This document shows, piece after piece, positions 24,182 through 32,956 of a stretch of 45,680 bases of DNA. Position 1 is the first letter of the stretch. Each line of letters begins with the position of its first letter. Source of the stretch: Phycisphaerae bacterium (lineage in GTDB: Bacteria > Planctomycetota > Phycisphaerae > UBA1845 > Fen-1342); contig JAGNKU010000022.1 of the NCBI GenBank assembly GCA_017999985.1, positions 1 to 45,680 of the forward strand, written 5' to 3'. Below the pieces are notes generated by a model. The model ran no database searches and was not told the DNA's origin. It saw only the letters and a list, made by a program, of their open reading frames with translations. Position numbers and translations under genes: made by a program.

Positions 24182-24248
24182 TCGGCCGCAGGGCCGCAAG
24201 AACATCGGCCTGCCGCCGCCCGCGGCAGCAGAGTGGCCAGAATCGTGA

Positions 24249-24281
24249 AACGGCCCGTCAGGCAGTGCTGACGGGCCGTTG
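24249..24281 (+). terminator. Hairpin terminator after pseudopilin paralogue 3
   Basis: AACGGCCCGTCAG (24249-24261) pairs with CTGACGGGCCGTT (24268-24280). The stem is identical to the one after paralogue 2, but the T run is only two, so termination may be weaker. Confidence 0.65.
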
Positions 24282-24356
24282 GTTGATGCGGAGAAGGCGG
24301 TCGCGCATCCGCGCGGTTGGCGGCGTCGACGTGTCCGGCGGCACTCACGTGCCGGT

Positions 24357-25475
24357 TTACTGGCCTGCGGCACCGCCCGGCTGTGCCGCTTTGTTGCCCG
24401 CGTCCGGGTCCGCCGGTGCGGGGCCGGAGCGCGGTGCGGCGCCCAGCCGCGACAACTTCATGATGCGGACTTCCAACTGCTGGTAGGCCGGCTCGCGATC
24501 GTCGGTGAGGATCGTCACGGAGGCACCGTCGGCCGGCATGTCGGCAAAGGCGGGCAGGGTCAGGCGCACCTTCTGCGAGGCCGTCTTGCGGTCGGCGAGG
24601 GGCGGCTCGGGCGGCAGAATCTCCCACTGAATGCCGGGAAAGCTGGTTTGAACGCCGGTGATCTTGAGCGGGGTGTCCTTGCGGTAGTCGACGCTCACCA
24701 CGCGCTGCGTGGGTTGCTTGGCGTCCGCAGTCACGGGGATGGTGCCGGGGAAGACGACCACGCGCGGCTGCACGTTGGCGGCGACCGGGACCGTCAGGAC
24801 GGGCACTTCCTCCAGGCCGGTCTCAAGCTGCACCTCGGTCTGGTTCCAGCCCTTGTTGAGCGGCGGGCGCGTGGCGGCGGTCAGCTCGTACACGCGGCCG
24901 GGCTCGAGTTCCGCAAGGGCGATGTCAAACCGGCCGAATTGCTGATCAGGCTTGAGCTTGAGCGACAGGGGCCGGTGGTACTGGTTCTCGAGCTTCATCG
25001 TCAGGCGCTCCGAGGCGCTAGGCTCGATGTTGGTGAACGTGAGGCGCTCGGCGGGTGTCATGGTGAAGAGCGCATTGACCATGCCGGTGACGGGGATATC
25101 CACGCTGGCCTGCGTGGGATCGTTGGTGGTGAGGGTAACTTTCTTGCTGGCCGGGCCGGCGCGCTTCGTGTCGTACTGGATTGCGAAGGTGCTGGTGGCG
25201 CCGGGCAGCAGAGGCGACTGCGGGTTGCTCACGAGCGTGCAACCGCAGGAGCTGCGGACGCTGAGGGTCAGCTCGGCGTTGCCCACGTTCTTTACGGTGA
25301 ACTCGCGCTTGACCGGCACGGACTGCCAGACGGTGCCGAAATCGAAGGTGGTCGGGCTGAGCTCGAGGCGCGGAGCCGGCTCACCGGCGGGCGGCTGGTC
25401 TTGGGCGATGGCCCAGACGCCCAGGCTGAGAACCACGCTCACCGCCAACCAGCACCTGCGTTCACGCACTGTCAT
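24357..25475 (-). CDS. Exported DUF1573 domain protein
   Basis: 372 residues from ATG at 25475, with GGAGG 9 nt upstream. The signal peptide spans about 8-25 (WLAVSVVLSLGVWAIAQ). The DUF1573 domain starts at LSPTTFDFGTVWQSVPVKRE (39-58) and includes the family Cys motif SSCGCTLV (75-82) and PLLPGATSTFAIQYDTKRAG. A second Ig-like half follows, with a Pro/Ala-rich tail. DUF1573 proteins have an ASPM-SPD-2-Hydin-like beta fold and are exported; their role is not known. The gene follows tRNA-Ala on the same strand but is separated from it by a terminator. Confidence 0.85.
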   Translation of the reverse strand: MTVRERRCWLAVSVVLSLGVWAIAQDQPPAGEPAPRLELSPTTFDFGTVWQSVPVKREFTVKNVGNAELTLSVRSSCGCTLVSNPQSPLLPGATSTFAIQYDTKRAGPASKKVTLTTNDPTQASVDIPVTGMVNALFTMTPAERLTFTNIEPSASERLTMKLENQYHRPLSLKLKPDQQFGRFDIALAELEPGRVYELTAATRPPLNKGWNQTEVQLETGLEEVPVLTVPVAANVQPRVVVFPGTIPVTADAKQPTQRVVSVDYRKDTPLKITGVQTSFPGIQWEILPPEPPLADRKTASQKVRLTLPAFADMPADGASVTILTDDREPAYQQLEVRIMKLSRLGAAPRSGPAPADPDAGNKAAQPGGAAGQ

Positions 25476-25547
25476 ATCGTCTGCCTCCGATCGTCGCGGG
25501 ATGTCATCCGGCGCGCGGCGCTGCGCGCGAGTGCGCCCTAAGTCAGG

Positions 25548-25573
25548 AAAGCCCGCCGACCGCGACGGGCTTT
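25548..25573 (-). terminator. Terminator of tRNA-Ala
   Basis: On the minus strand AAAGCCCG (25573-25566) pairs with CGGGCTTT (25555-25548) around a 10-nt loop. It lies 7 nt after the tRNA 3' end. Confidence 0.7.
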
Positions 25574-25580
25574 CGGGGAC

Positions 25581-25653
<73 letters not shown>

Positions 25654-25703
25654 AAGGCAGTGTCATTATAGGTCACCCGGCCAGCGCTGCAACCCGCGCG
25701 CGC

Positions 25704-26123
25704 TCACGGCAGTGCGGCGATGCGGGCCGCCAGTGCCGCCAGGTCCGCCGGGCTGCGCTCCTGCGGCTTCCAACGGAACCCGAGACCGTCCCCGGCGCGG
25801 CGCGGGATGATGTGGAAGTGCACGTGCGGCACTTCCTGTCCCGCGACGGTGCCGTTGTTGAGCAGGATGTTGTAGCCGGCGGCGCCCGTCGCGGCGACGA
25901 TCCGGCGCGCGAGGGCGACGAGTTGCTGCCCCAGGTCGGCGGCCTCCGCAGCCGTCAGGTCTTCGAGCCGGGCGACGGCGCGCTTCGGCATCACGAGCGT
26001 GTGTCCATCGGCCAGCGGGTGGATGTCGAGAAACGCGAATACCTGCGCGTTCTCGAAGACGCGCTGGCAGGGGATTTCGCCAGCGATGATCCGAGCAAAG
26101 ATGGACCGTTCGGCGGCGCTCAC
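25704..26123 (-). CDS. HIT family protein (Hint-like nucleotide hydrolase)
   Basis: 139 residues from GTG at 26123, chosen because the HIT fold starts immediately (SAAERSIFARIIAGEIPCQR) and GGAG lies upstream. The open frame upstream belongs to rplQ's antisense neighbour and is not protein-like. Motifs are FLDIHPLADGHTLVMPKR and the catalytic histidine triad HVHFH at 100-104. HIT/Hint enzymes hydrolyse adenosine phosphoramidates and related nucleotides. The start is 5 nt after the rplQ stop, so it is probably the last gene of the ribosomal operon. Confidence 0.9.
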   Translation of the reverse strand: MSAAERSIFARIIAGEIPCQRVFENAQVFAFLDIHPLADGHTLVMPKRAVARLEDLTAAEAADLGQQLVALARRIVAATGAAGYNILLNNGTVAGQEVPHVHFHIIPRRAGDGLGFRWKPQERSPADLAALAARIAALP

Positions 26124-26128
26124 GAGGG

Positions 26129-26809
26129 CTACTCCGCGGCGCCTTCCTTTTCCGCTCCCGCGGCGGGCTTGGCGGGCGCCTTGGTGGACCGGCGGCGACC
26201 GGGGTGCGGGCGCGGCTTGCCGGCGTAGACGGTGTACTTGACGCGGGCCCGGCGCTTGCGCTCGGTCTTGTCCTTGCTGCGGGGGCGCGGCTTGTCTTCC
26301 TCGCCGACGAGCTGGAGGATGGCCAGCGGGCCGGCGTCGCCGAGCCGGCGGTCGGCGAGCTTGATGATGCGCGTGTAGCCGCCGCTGCACTGGCGGGCCT
26401 CGTTGCGCTTCTTCATGCGCGGGCCGATCTCGGCGAAGAGCTTGTGGAGGACGGACTCGGCGCTGAACTTGAGGCCGGGGCGCGTGGTATTGACGCGGTG
26501 CCGCCGGCCGGAGCGGGCGCGCAGGGTCTTGAGCCGCTTGGCGTCGCTCATCCGGTCGTAGTCGTCCTGGTTATCCTTGGGGATGACCGCCCGATCCTGG
26601 AGCAGACGCTCGGCGCGCTGGCGCGCGGACAGGTCGCCGGCGACAGCCAGCGTGACGAGTCGTTCGGCGAAGCTGCGCACTTCCTTGGCCTTGACGAGCG
26701 TGGTCCGCACTTCGCCGTGCTCGAAGAGGCTCTGGCACAGATTGCGGCGCAGGGCCAGGCGGTGGCTGGCGGTCCGGTTCAGTTTTCTGCCGCGCACACG
26801 GTGTCGCAT
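26129..26809 (-). CDS. rplQ: 50S ribosomal protein L17 with long C-terminal extension
   Basis: 226 residues. The N-terminal 120 are standard L17: MRHRVRGRKLNRTASHRLAL, RNLCQSLFEHGEVRTTLVKA, AKEVRSFAERLVTLA and RIIKLADRRLGDAGPLAILQ. About 95 residues follow that are absent from typical bacterial L17 (about 115-130 aa). They are rich in Lys, Arg and Pro and end in an Ala/Glu tail. The tail is in frame, without a break, and is probably disordered and RNA-binding. The gene follows rpoA by 19 nt as in most alpha operons. Confidence 0.95.
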   Translation of the reverse strand: MRHRVRGRKLNRTASHRLALRRNLCQSLFEHGEVRTTLVKAKEVRSFAERLVTLAVAGDLSARQRAERLLQDRAVIPKDNQDDYDRMSDAKRLKTLRARSGRRHRVNTTRPGLKFSAESVLHKLFAEIGPRMKKRNEARQCSGGYTRIIKLADRRLGDAGPLAILQLVGEEDKPRPRSKDKTERKRRARVKYTVYAGKPRPHPGRRRSTKAPAKPAAGAEKEGAAE

Positions 26810-26828
26810 GGTGGTACTTCCTCAGCGT

Positions 26829-27875
26829 TTAATCCAGGGTGGCCGGGGTCCCGGAGTGGGCCGCGTCGTCGTCCTCGGCCAGACTGTCGGCCCCGCCGCT
26901 GCCCAGGCCTAGCGACAGGCCGCAGTCGGCGAGCTTCTGCCGGACCTCCATGAGGGAGGTCTTGCCGAAGCTGCGGAGCTGGAGCAGCTCGTGCTCGGTC
27001 ATCCGGACGAGCTCACCGATCGTCGTGATCTTGGCGGCGTCCAGGCAGTTGCTGGCGCGGACGGAGAGTTCCAGCGACGCGATGGGCCGCTCGAGCTTCT
27101 GACGCAGCTCATCGTCGACGGCGGGCGTGGCCTGCTCGGCGCGGCTGTGCGCCGCGGCGACCTCGGCGCCCAGCTCGAAGTACTGCACGAACGGGTTGAG
27201 GTGCTTGCGCAGGATCTTGGCCGCCTCGACCAGGGCGTCCTCGGGGCGCGTGGTGCCCTTGGTCCAGATTTCCATGACCAGCCGGTCGTAGTTGACGCGC
27301 TGGCCAACGCGCGTGTCCTCGGTGCGGTAGCGGACGCGCGTGACGGGCGAGTAGAGCGCGTCGACCGGGATCACGCCAATTTCGGTGTTCTCATCGGTGT
27401 GCTCGGCGGCCGGCACGTAGCCGCGGCCGCGCGCGACGGTCAACTCGGCGGAGAAGTTGACGTCGTCGGTGAGCGTGGCGATGAGCAGGTCCGGGTTCTG
27501 GACGGTGATGGCCGGGTCGCATTGGAAGTCGCCGGCACGCACCGGGCCCTTCTCACGGCGTTCGACGCGCATGGTCTTGGGCGTCTCGCTGTCGAGGGCC
27601 ACAACGATGTCCTTGATGTTGAGGATGATGTCGGTGACGTCCTCGAGCACGCCGGGCAGCGACGTGAACTCATGATCGGCGCCCGCGATACGGGCGTGCG
27701 TCACCGCCGAGCCTTCGAGGCTGGAAAGCAGGATCCGCCGCAGGCTGTTGCCGACGGTCGTGCCGAACCCGCGTTCGAACGGCTCGATTGTGAAGCGTCC
27801 ATAGGTGTCGGTGCTCAGCGAGTCGTCCCGGACGACCCGCGTCGGCAACTCCAGACCACGCCATCTGATCCGCAT
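26829..27875 (-). CDS. rpoA: DNA-directed RNA polymerase alpha subunit
   Basis: 348 residues, slightly longer than usual (about 320-330). The N-terminal dimerisation and assembly domain has RFTIEPFERGFGTTVGNSLR and RRILLSSLEGSAVTHARIAG. The C-terminal domain (from about 255) has SLELSVRASNCLDAAKITTI and the ELLQLRSFGKTSLMEVRQKL helix-hairpin-helix that contacts UP elements and activators. The last 25 residues are an acidic tail. It is preceded by rpsD with a 59-nt gap, the longest in this part of the operon, which could hold an internal signal. Confidence 0.97.
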   Translation of the reverse strand: MRIRWRGLELPTRVVRDDSLSTDTYGRFTIEPFERGFGTTVGNSLRRILLSSLEGSAVTHARIAGADHEFTSLPGVLEDVTDIILNIKDIVVALDSETPKTMRVERREKGPVRAGDFQCDPAITVQNPDLLIATLTDDVNFSAELTVARGRGYVPAAEHTDENTEIGVIPVDALYSPVTRVRYRTEDTRVGQRVNYDRLVMEIWTKGTTRPEDALVEAAKILRKHLNPFVQYFELGAEVAAAHSRAEQATPAVDDELRQKLERPIASLELSVRASNCLDAAKITTIGELVRMTEHELLQLRSFGKTSLMEVRQKLADCGLSLGLGSGGADSLAEDDDAAHSGTPATLD

Positions 27876-27934
27876 TTTGCACTTGCCTCCCGAGATCGCG
27901 CCGTGGGGCGCCGCATCTCAGCCAGCCGGACCCG

Positions 27935-28576
27935 TTACCGCGAGCAGAACTCGACGATGAGCAATTCTTCCACGGGAATCAATACGTCGTCGCGTCCCGG
28001 CAGGGTCGTCACCGTCGCCTCGAGCTTGGCGGGGTCGACCTGCAGCCAGGCCTGCGACGGCGGGTTGGAGACGCCTTCCAGGAGCGCCATCTGGGCGCGG
28101 GCGTACTTCTGGCTGCGCTCGCGCGGATGCACCGTGATGCGATCGCCGACCGCGACGAGGTAGCCCGGGCGATCGACCTTGCGACCATTGACCAGGATGT
28201 GGCCGTGGACGACGGCCTGCCGCGCCCCGCGACGGCCGGCGACGAAGCGGGTCTTGTAGACCACGTTGTCGAGCCGGCGCTCCAGAATCTGGAGCAGGGC
28301 CTCGCCGGTGTTGCCGGGCGAGCGGTTGGCGAGCTCGAAATAGCGGCGGAACTGCTTCTCGAGCACGCCGTAGTGCCGCTTGACCTTCTGCTTCTCGCGG
28401 AGGCGGACGGCATAGTCCGAGGTCTTGCCGCGCCGGAACATGTGCATGCCGGGCGGGTAGTTCTTGTATTCGCGTTCGAGCGGGTTCTTGCCGGTCTCGT
28501 CGCGAATGGGCTTGAGCATCAGCTTGACGCTTTCGCGCCGCGACAGCCGCGTGCTTGGTCCGAGGAGACGACCCAT
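27935..28576 (-). CDS. rpsD: 30S ribosomal protein S4
   Basis: 213 residues. The start MGRLLGPSTRLSRRES lacks the zinc-binding Cys found in the C+ form, so this is a zinc-free S4. The S4 RNA-binding domain (about 98-160) shows RRLDNVVYKTRFVAGRRGAR and QAVVHGHILVNGRKVDRPGY. S4 binds 16S rRNA early in 30S assembly and often represses the alpha operon; I found no leader structure to confirm that here. It lies 2 nt after rpsK. Confidence 0.97.
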   Translation of the reverse strand: MGRLLGPSTRLSRRESVKLMLKPIRDETGKNPLEREYKNYPPGMHMFRRGKTSDYAVRLREKQKVKRHYGVLEKQFRRYFELANRSPGNTGEALLQILERRLDNVVYKTRFVAGRRGARQAVVHGHILVNGRKVDRPGYLVAVGDRITVHPRERSQKYARAQMALLEGVSNPPSQAWLQVDPAKLEATVTTLPGRDDVLIPVEELLIVEFCSR

Positions 28577-28578
28577 GC

Positions 28579-28983
28579 TTAGACCCTCCGCCGCTTGCGC
28601 GGGCGACAGCCGTTGTGGGGCAGCGGCGTGACATCTTCGATGGACTGGATGCGAAGCCCGGCGGCCTGCAGGGCGGTGATGGCCGACTCGCGGCCGGCAC
28701 CGGGGCCCTTGACGCGCACTTCGACCTCGACGACGCCGTGCTTCTTGGCCTCATAGGCACAGAACTGCGCGGCGCGCTGGGCCGCGAAGGGCGTGCTCTT
28801 GCGGGCGCCGGCGAATTTCTTGTCGCCGCCCGAGGCCGGCACGGACCCGGCCGAGGCCCAGCAGAGCGTATCGCCGTTGATGTCGGTGATCGTGACGATC
28901 GTGTTGTTGAACGTGGCCTTGATGTGCGCGATGGCCTTGGCCACGTTGCGCCGGACACGCCGTTTGGTAGGTGACTTAGCCAA
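28579..28983 (-). CDS. rpsK: 30S ribosomal protein S11
   Basis: 134 residues. Recognised by [60 protein letters not shown] and the invariant end [17 protein letters not shown]. Between WASAG and RKSTPFAAQ it has [14 protein letters not shown], about seven residues more than the usual loop. S11 forms the platform of the 30S subunit near the mRNA exit. Confidence 0.97.
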   Translation of the reverse strand: MAKSPTKRRVRRNVAKAIAHIKATFNNTIVTITDINGDTLCWASAGSVPASGGDKKFAGARKSTPFAAQRAAQFCAYEAKKHGVVEVEVRVKGPGAGRESAITALQAAGLRIQSIEDVTPLPHNGCRPRKRRRV

Positions 28984-29004
28984 TGGAGCGGCTCCCTGGC
29001 GGCC

Positions 29005-29394
29005 TTAGCCGCGGTGCATCTCTTTGATACCCTTCTTGCCTGCAACGGTCTTCTTGGGGCCTTTGCGCGTCCGCGCGTTGGTGCGGGTGCGTTGCCCGCG
29101 GACGGGCAGGCCACGAATGTGCCGGATGCCGCGATAACAGCGGATCTCGCGCAGCCGGGCGATGTTCTGCTGCACCTGGCGGCGCAACTGGCCTTCGACG
29201 ACGTAGTCGTTCTCGATGATGCCAGCGATCTTGCTGACCTCTTCCTCGGTCAGCTTGTTCGCCCGCACCGACGGGTCGATCTGCGCCTTCTTCAGGATCT
29301 CCACCGACCGCGTCGGACCGATCCCGTAGATGTACTGCAGGGAGACGTCGATCCGTTTCTGAGCGGGGATGTCAACACCGGCGATACGTGGCAT
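29005..29394 (-). CDS. rpsM: 30S ribosomal protein S13
   Basis: 129 residues. It begins [20 protein letters not shown], with [17 protein letters not shown] in the helix-two-turn-helix part and the C-terminal [20 protein letters not shown] typical of S13, ending in a basic tail. S13 sits in the 30S head and bridges to the 50S subunit. It is 22 nt after rpmJ and 21 nt before rpsK, the usual order. Confidence 0.97.
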   Translation of the reverse strand: MPRIAGVDIPAQKRIDVSLQYIYGIGPTRSVEILKKAQIDPSVRANKLTEEEVSKIAGIIENDYVVEGQLRRQVQQNIARLREIRCYRGIRHIRGLPVRGQRTRTNARTRKGPKKTVAGKKGIKEMHRG

Positions 29395-29416
29395 ACGAAA
29401 CGCGCCTCTCTGAAGC

Positions 29417-29530
29417 CTAGCCCTGACGCTGCTTGTGGCGCGGGTTGGTGCAGATGACCCGCACCACGCCCTTGCGCTTCACGATCTTGCAGTTCTCACA
29501 AATCCGCTTGACGCTGCTGCGTACCTTCAT
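29417..29530 (-). CDS. rpmJ: 50S ribosomal protein L36
   Basis: 37 residues, [20 protein letters not shown] then [17 protein letters not shown]. It has the Cys-x2-Cys, Cys and His of the zinc-binding form of L36. GGGAGG lies about 8 nt before the ATG. The gene lies between map and rpsM, where infA normally precedes rpmJ; here infA is absent. Confidence 0.95.
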   Translation of the reverse strand: MKVRSSVKRICENCKIVKRKGVVRVICTNPRHKQRQG

Positions 29531-29556
29531 GACCACACCTCCCGCCCGCGCGGGAC

Positions 29557-30354
29557 TCAGTTACCGTCCGTCAGCACCTCGACACCGTCCGCCGTGACCG
29601 CGACGCTGTGCTCAAAATGCGCCGCCCAGGAACCGTCCCTGGTCACGACCGGCCAGCCGCTGGCGTCGCCCAGCCGGACTTCCGGCCGTCCGGCGGTGAC
29701 CATCGGCTCGATGGCGAGCGTCATGCCGGGCAACAGGTCGAAGTCCGCGTGCCGCTGGCTCCGGTCGTAGTAGTTCGGAACCTTCGGCTCCTCGTGCATC
29801 TCCTGGCCGATACCGTGGCCGACGAACTCGCGGACGACGCCAAAGCCGCCGTCCTCCACACACTTCTGCATCAGCCGGGCCACCTGGCTCCACCGCCGGC
29901 CCGGTCGAATCTCCTGCACGGCCAACTCGAGCGCTGCCCGAGTCACATCCAGCAGGCGCTGCACCGCGGGGGCCACGCGGCCCACCGGGAACGTCGCCGC
30001 CGCATCGCCGCAGTAGCCTTTCAGCCGCACGCCGCAGTCGATGCTGAGGATGTCCCCTTCGCGGAGGGGACGGTCGTCCGGAATCCCGTGCACGACCTGC
30101 TCGTTGAGCGACGCACAGATGCAGGCCGGAAACGGCATCCTGGCCTGCGGGTTGCGCACGCCCTTGAAAAGCGCCACGGCGCCGGCGGCGCGGATCAACT
30201 CATCCGCGCGGGCATCCAGGGCCGCCGTCGTGACACCGGGCCGCACCAGGTCGCCCAACTCCGTAAGCACCCGATGCACCACGCGCCCGGCCGCCCGCAG
30301 CAACTCGATCTCCCGGGGCGACTTGATCACGATCTTGGCGGCCGCCGCACGCAT
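29557..30354 (-). CDS. map: Type I methionine aminopeptidase
   Basis: 265 residues from ATG at 30354, whose A overlaps the adk stop (TGATG); a TTG one codon earlier is less likely. The five metal ligands are visible: SIDCG and CGDAA (Asp, Asp), FVGHGIGQ (His), AIEPMV (Glu) and HFEHSV (Glu). [19 protein letters not shown] is the substrate-pocket region. It removes the N-terminal Met from nascent proteins. Translational coupling with adk is likely. Confidence 0.96.
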   Translation of the reverse strand: MRAAAAKIVIKSPREIELLRAAGRVVHRVLTELGDLVRPGVTTAALDARADELIRAAGAVALFKGVRNPQARMPFPACICASLNEQVVHGIPDDRPLREGDILSIDCGVRLKGYCGDAAATFPVGRVAPAVQRLLDVTRAALELAVQEIRPGRRWSQVARLMQKCVEDGGFGVVREFVGHGIGQEMHEEPKVPNYYDRSQRHADFDLLPGMTLAIEPMVTAGRPEVRLGDASGWPVVTRDGSWAAHFEHSVAVTADGVEVLTDGN

Positions 30355-31019
30355 CAACCGCGACCCGCCGACGAGACGATCCGCGCGACCTCGGCCTCCA
30401 CGGCATCCGCGCCGGTGGCCGAGTCGACGCTATGAAAACGTCCACGCCGCGCATAGTACTCAATAAGCGGCGCTGTCTGCGCACGATACGTTTCCAGCCG
30501 CGTGACGATGACCTCCCGGCGATCGTCCTTGCGCTGGATCAGCTCACCGCCGCACTTGTCGCACTTCCCGTCCACCTGGGGCGGGAGAAAACTGACATTA
30601 TAAGTGGCCGCGCAGGCGTTGCAAACCCGCCGCCCGACGATCCGCCGAATGATCTCCTCGTCGTCGAGCTTGAAATCGATGACGGCGTCGATCTTCAGCT
30701 GGCGCTCGGCGAGGCCGGCGTCGAGGGTCTCGGCCTGGGGCAGCGTGCGCGGGAAACCGTCGAGGATGAAACCGGTTCCGGCTGGCAGGCGATCGATCGC
30801 GGCCAGCATGACCCCGGTGATGACCTCGTCGGGCACCAACGTGCCGGCATCCATGTACTGGGCGGCCTTCTGGCCGATGGGGCTGCCTTCCTGGCGTTCG
30901 CGCCGCAGCACGTCGCCGCTGGAAAGCTGCACGAGGCCGCGGCGGGCGCCGAGGCGCTGGGCCTGCGTGCCCTTGCCCGAGCCGGGCGGTCCCAGAAAGA
31001 TGAGGCGCAGCGCGGGCAT
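30354..31019 (-). CDS. adk: Adenylate kinase
   Basis: 221 residues. P-loop GPPGSGKGT (10-18), the NMP-binding segment SSGDVLRRERQEGSPIGQKA, ILDGFPRTLPQAE, and a long LID domain with two Cys-x2-Cys pairs (VCNAC and CDKCG), that is, the zinc-containing form. It interconverts ATP + AMP and 2 ADP. The ATG overlaps the secY stop by one base, so expression is coupled to secY, as is common in spc operons. Confidence 0.97.
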   Translation of the reverse strand: MPALRLIFLGPPGSGKGTQAQRLGARRGLVQLSSGDVLRRERQEGSPIGQKAAQYMDAGTLVPDEVITGVMLAAIDRLPAGTGFILDGFPRTLPQAETLDAGLAERQLKIDAVIDFKLDDEEIIRRIVGRRVCNACAATYNVSFLPPQVDGKCDKCGGELIQRKDDRREVIVTRLETYRAQTAPLIEYYARRGRFHSVDSATGADAVEAEVARIVSSAGRG

Positions 31020-32395
31020 CAGTACATGCGTCCTTTCACGCGCCCCACGCCCTGGTCACCGAGGAAGCCTTCGTAATTCCGCATGATGAGGTTGGCTTCC
31101 ATGCGCTGGATCAGGTCGAGCGCGACGCTGACGACGATCAGCAGACCGGTACCGCCGAGGAAGGCGGAGATCCGATACGGGATATCCAGTTGGGTCGCGA
31201 CGATGGACGGGATCAACGCGATGATCGCGAGGAAGCCCGCGCCGACGTACGTGATGCGCTCCATGACGGCTTCCAGATAGTCGGCGGTGCGCTTGCCGGG
31301 ACGCAGGCCGGGGATGAAGCTGCCCATGTCGCGCAGGTTGTTGGCGAGCTCCTTCGGCTGGAACTGGACCGAGACCCAGAAGTAGGCGAAGAAGTAGACC
31401 ATCAGCACGTACGAAAAGTCGTAGATGAAGGCGCCGGGGTTGAAGGCCTCCTGCAGGAAGCCCCACAAGCTGACCGGCCAGATGTTGCCACGGGAGAGCC
31501 AGCCGAACACCACGCCCGGGAAGAGCAGGAACGAACTGGCGAAGATGATCGGCATGACGCCGCCGTGGTTCACACGCAGCGGCAGGTAGTGCCGCGCGCC
31601 GCCGACCACGCGCCGGCCGCGGGTCTGCTTGGCCTGCTGGATGGGGATGCGCCGCTGGGCCTGGGTGATCAGGATCGACCCGGCGACAACCAGCACGAAG
31701 GACACGATCAGGAAGACGATCTTCTCGGGGTTCATGGCCGCGGCGGTGGTCGTGCCGCCGCTGATGCTGGCGGCGAAGCCCTGCCAGACCTCGATGAAGA
31801 CGTAGGGCATGCGGGCAATGATGCCGGCCATGATGATGAGGCTGATGCCGTTGCCGATGCCGAACTCGTCGATCTGCTCACCGACCCACATGAGGATCAG
31901 GGTGCCGGCCATCAGGCCGGTGAGGGCCATGATGATGAACTGGAACGTGTTCTCGAAGTCAGGGTAGACCAGGCGCTCGCTGTTCAGGTAGCGCACCCAC
32001 AGGACGGCCTGGATCAGACACAAGCCCACCGTGGCGTAGCGCGTGTACTCCATGATTTTGCGCCGGCCGCTCTCGCCTTCCTTCTGGAGCTTCTCCAGGG
32101 CGGGGACGACGGTTACCAGCAGTTGCAGGATGATCGAGGCGCTGATGTAGGGCATGATGCCCAGGCCAAAGAGCGTGCTTTGGCCCAGGTCACCGCCGGT
32201 GAACATGGCGAAGAGCTCGGCGGCCTGCTCGGTCGCGCCGCCGCTGCCGCCCCAGTGCCGCGCGAGCTTCTCCTGGTCCACACCGGGCAGCGGCACGTAG
32301 AAGCCGATGCGGTAGACACAGAGCATGAGCAGCGTGAAAAGGACCTTCTTGCGGAGGTCCGGAACGCGGAAGACGTTGACAAACGCTCGGAACAT
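31019..32395 (-). CDS. secY: Protein translocase subunit SecY
   Basis: 458 residues with ten predicted membrane helices. Landmarks are the N-terminal RKKVLFTLLMLCVYRIGFYV and PLPGVD, then FGLGIMPYISASIILQLL (helix 2), GIGNGISLIIMAGI (helix 5), HYLPLRVNHGGVMPIIFASS (the cytoplasmic loop and helix 7) and RDMGSFIPGLRPGKRT. SecY forms the inner-membrane protein channel used by the exported proteins encoded in this window. The length is normal. Confidence 0.97.
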   Translation of the reverse strand: MFRAFVNVFRVPDLRKKVLFTLLMLCVYRIGFYVPLPGVDQEKLARHWGGSGGATEQAAELFAMFTGGDLGQSTLFGLGIMPYISASIILQLLVTVVPALEKLQKEGESGRRKIMEYTRYATVGLCLIQAVLWVRYLNSERLVYPDFENTFQFIIMALTGLMAGTLILMWVGEQIDEFGIGNGISLIIMAGIIARMPYVFIEVWQGFAASISGGTTTAAAMNPEKIVFLIVSFVLVVAGSILITQAQRRIPIQQAKQTRGRRVVGGARHYLPLRVNHGGVMPIIFASSFLLFPGVVFGWLSRGNIWPVSLWGFLQEAFNPGAFIYDFSYVLMVYFFAYFWVSVQFQPKELANNLRDMGSFIPGLRPGKRTADYLEAVMERITYVGAGFLAIIALIPSIVATQLDIPYRISAFLGGTGLLIVVSVALDLIQRMEANLIMRNYEGFLGDQGVGRVKGRMY

Positions 32396-32428
32396 CGGCG
32401 TTTAACCTCGTGCCCTGGCGGGGGCGGT

Positions 32429-32956
32429 TCAGCTCCCGGCCGCGGGCGGGGCCGGCTTCTTCTTCGCGGTGTTGCGTTTCGCCTTGGCCTGGGCGGCGCG
32501 CTCGGGCCGCGCCAGCAGTTGCACGGTGCCGCGCGCCTGCTCGATGGCCGCGCGGGCCTTCGCGCTGCACGCGTGCACCGCGACGGTCAGCGGCTTCGAC
32601 AGCTCGCCCGCGCCGAGGACCTTTACCAGCGGGTCCGCGCCGCTGATCAGGCCGCGGCCGCGCAGGGCGGCGACGTCGACGGTCTGGCCGCTCTCGAAGT
32701 TGGAGTCCAGCGCGGCGAGATTCACAACCTGGTATTCGGTGCGAAAGACAAAGTTGCTGAAACCGCGCTTCGGCAAGCGGCGGAAGATCGGCATCTGCCC
32801 GCCTTCGTGCAGCGGGCGCGTCCCGCCGCCGGCGCGCGACTGGCAACCCTTGTTGCCGCGGCCACAGGTCTTGCCGTGTCCGCTGGATTCGCCGCGGCCG
32901 ACGCGCTTGCGGCGCTGGTGGGCCCCCGCCTGACCGGTGACCTGGTTAAGCATCAT
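32429..32956 (-). CDS. rplO: 50S ribosomal protein L15
   Basis: 175 residues. It begins MMLNQVTGQAGAHQRRKRVG, with the Gly-rich GRGESSGHGKTCGRGNKGCQ, then FRRLPKRGFSNFVF and a C-terminal LSKPLTVAVHACSAKARAAI. A basic, Ala-rich tail of about 25 residues extends past the family's usual end (about 145 aa). The ATG lies inside the end of rpsE (11-nt overlap), leaving no room for the rpmD gene that usually sits between them. Confidence 0.95.
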   Translation of the reverse strand: MMLNQVTGQAGAHQRRKRVGRGESSGHGKTCGRGNKGCQSRAGGGTRPLHEGGQMPIFRRLPKRGFSNFVFRTEYQVVNLAALDSNFESGQTVDVAALRGRGLISGADPLVKVLGAGELSKPLTVAVHACSAKARAAIEQARGTVQLLARPERAAQAKAKRNTAKKKPAPPAAGS

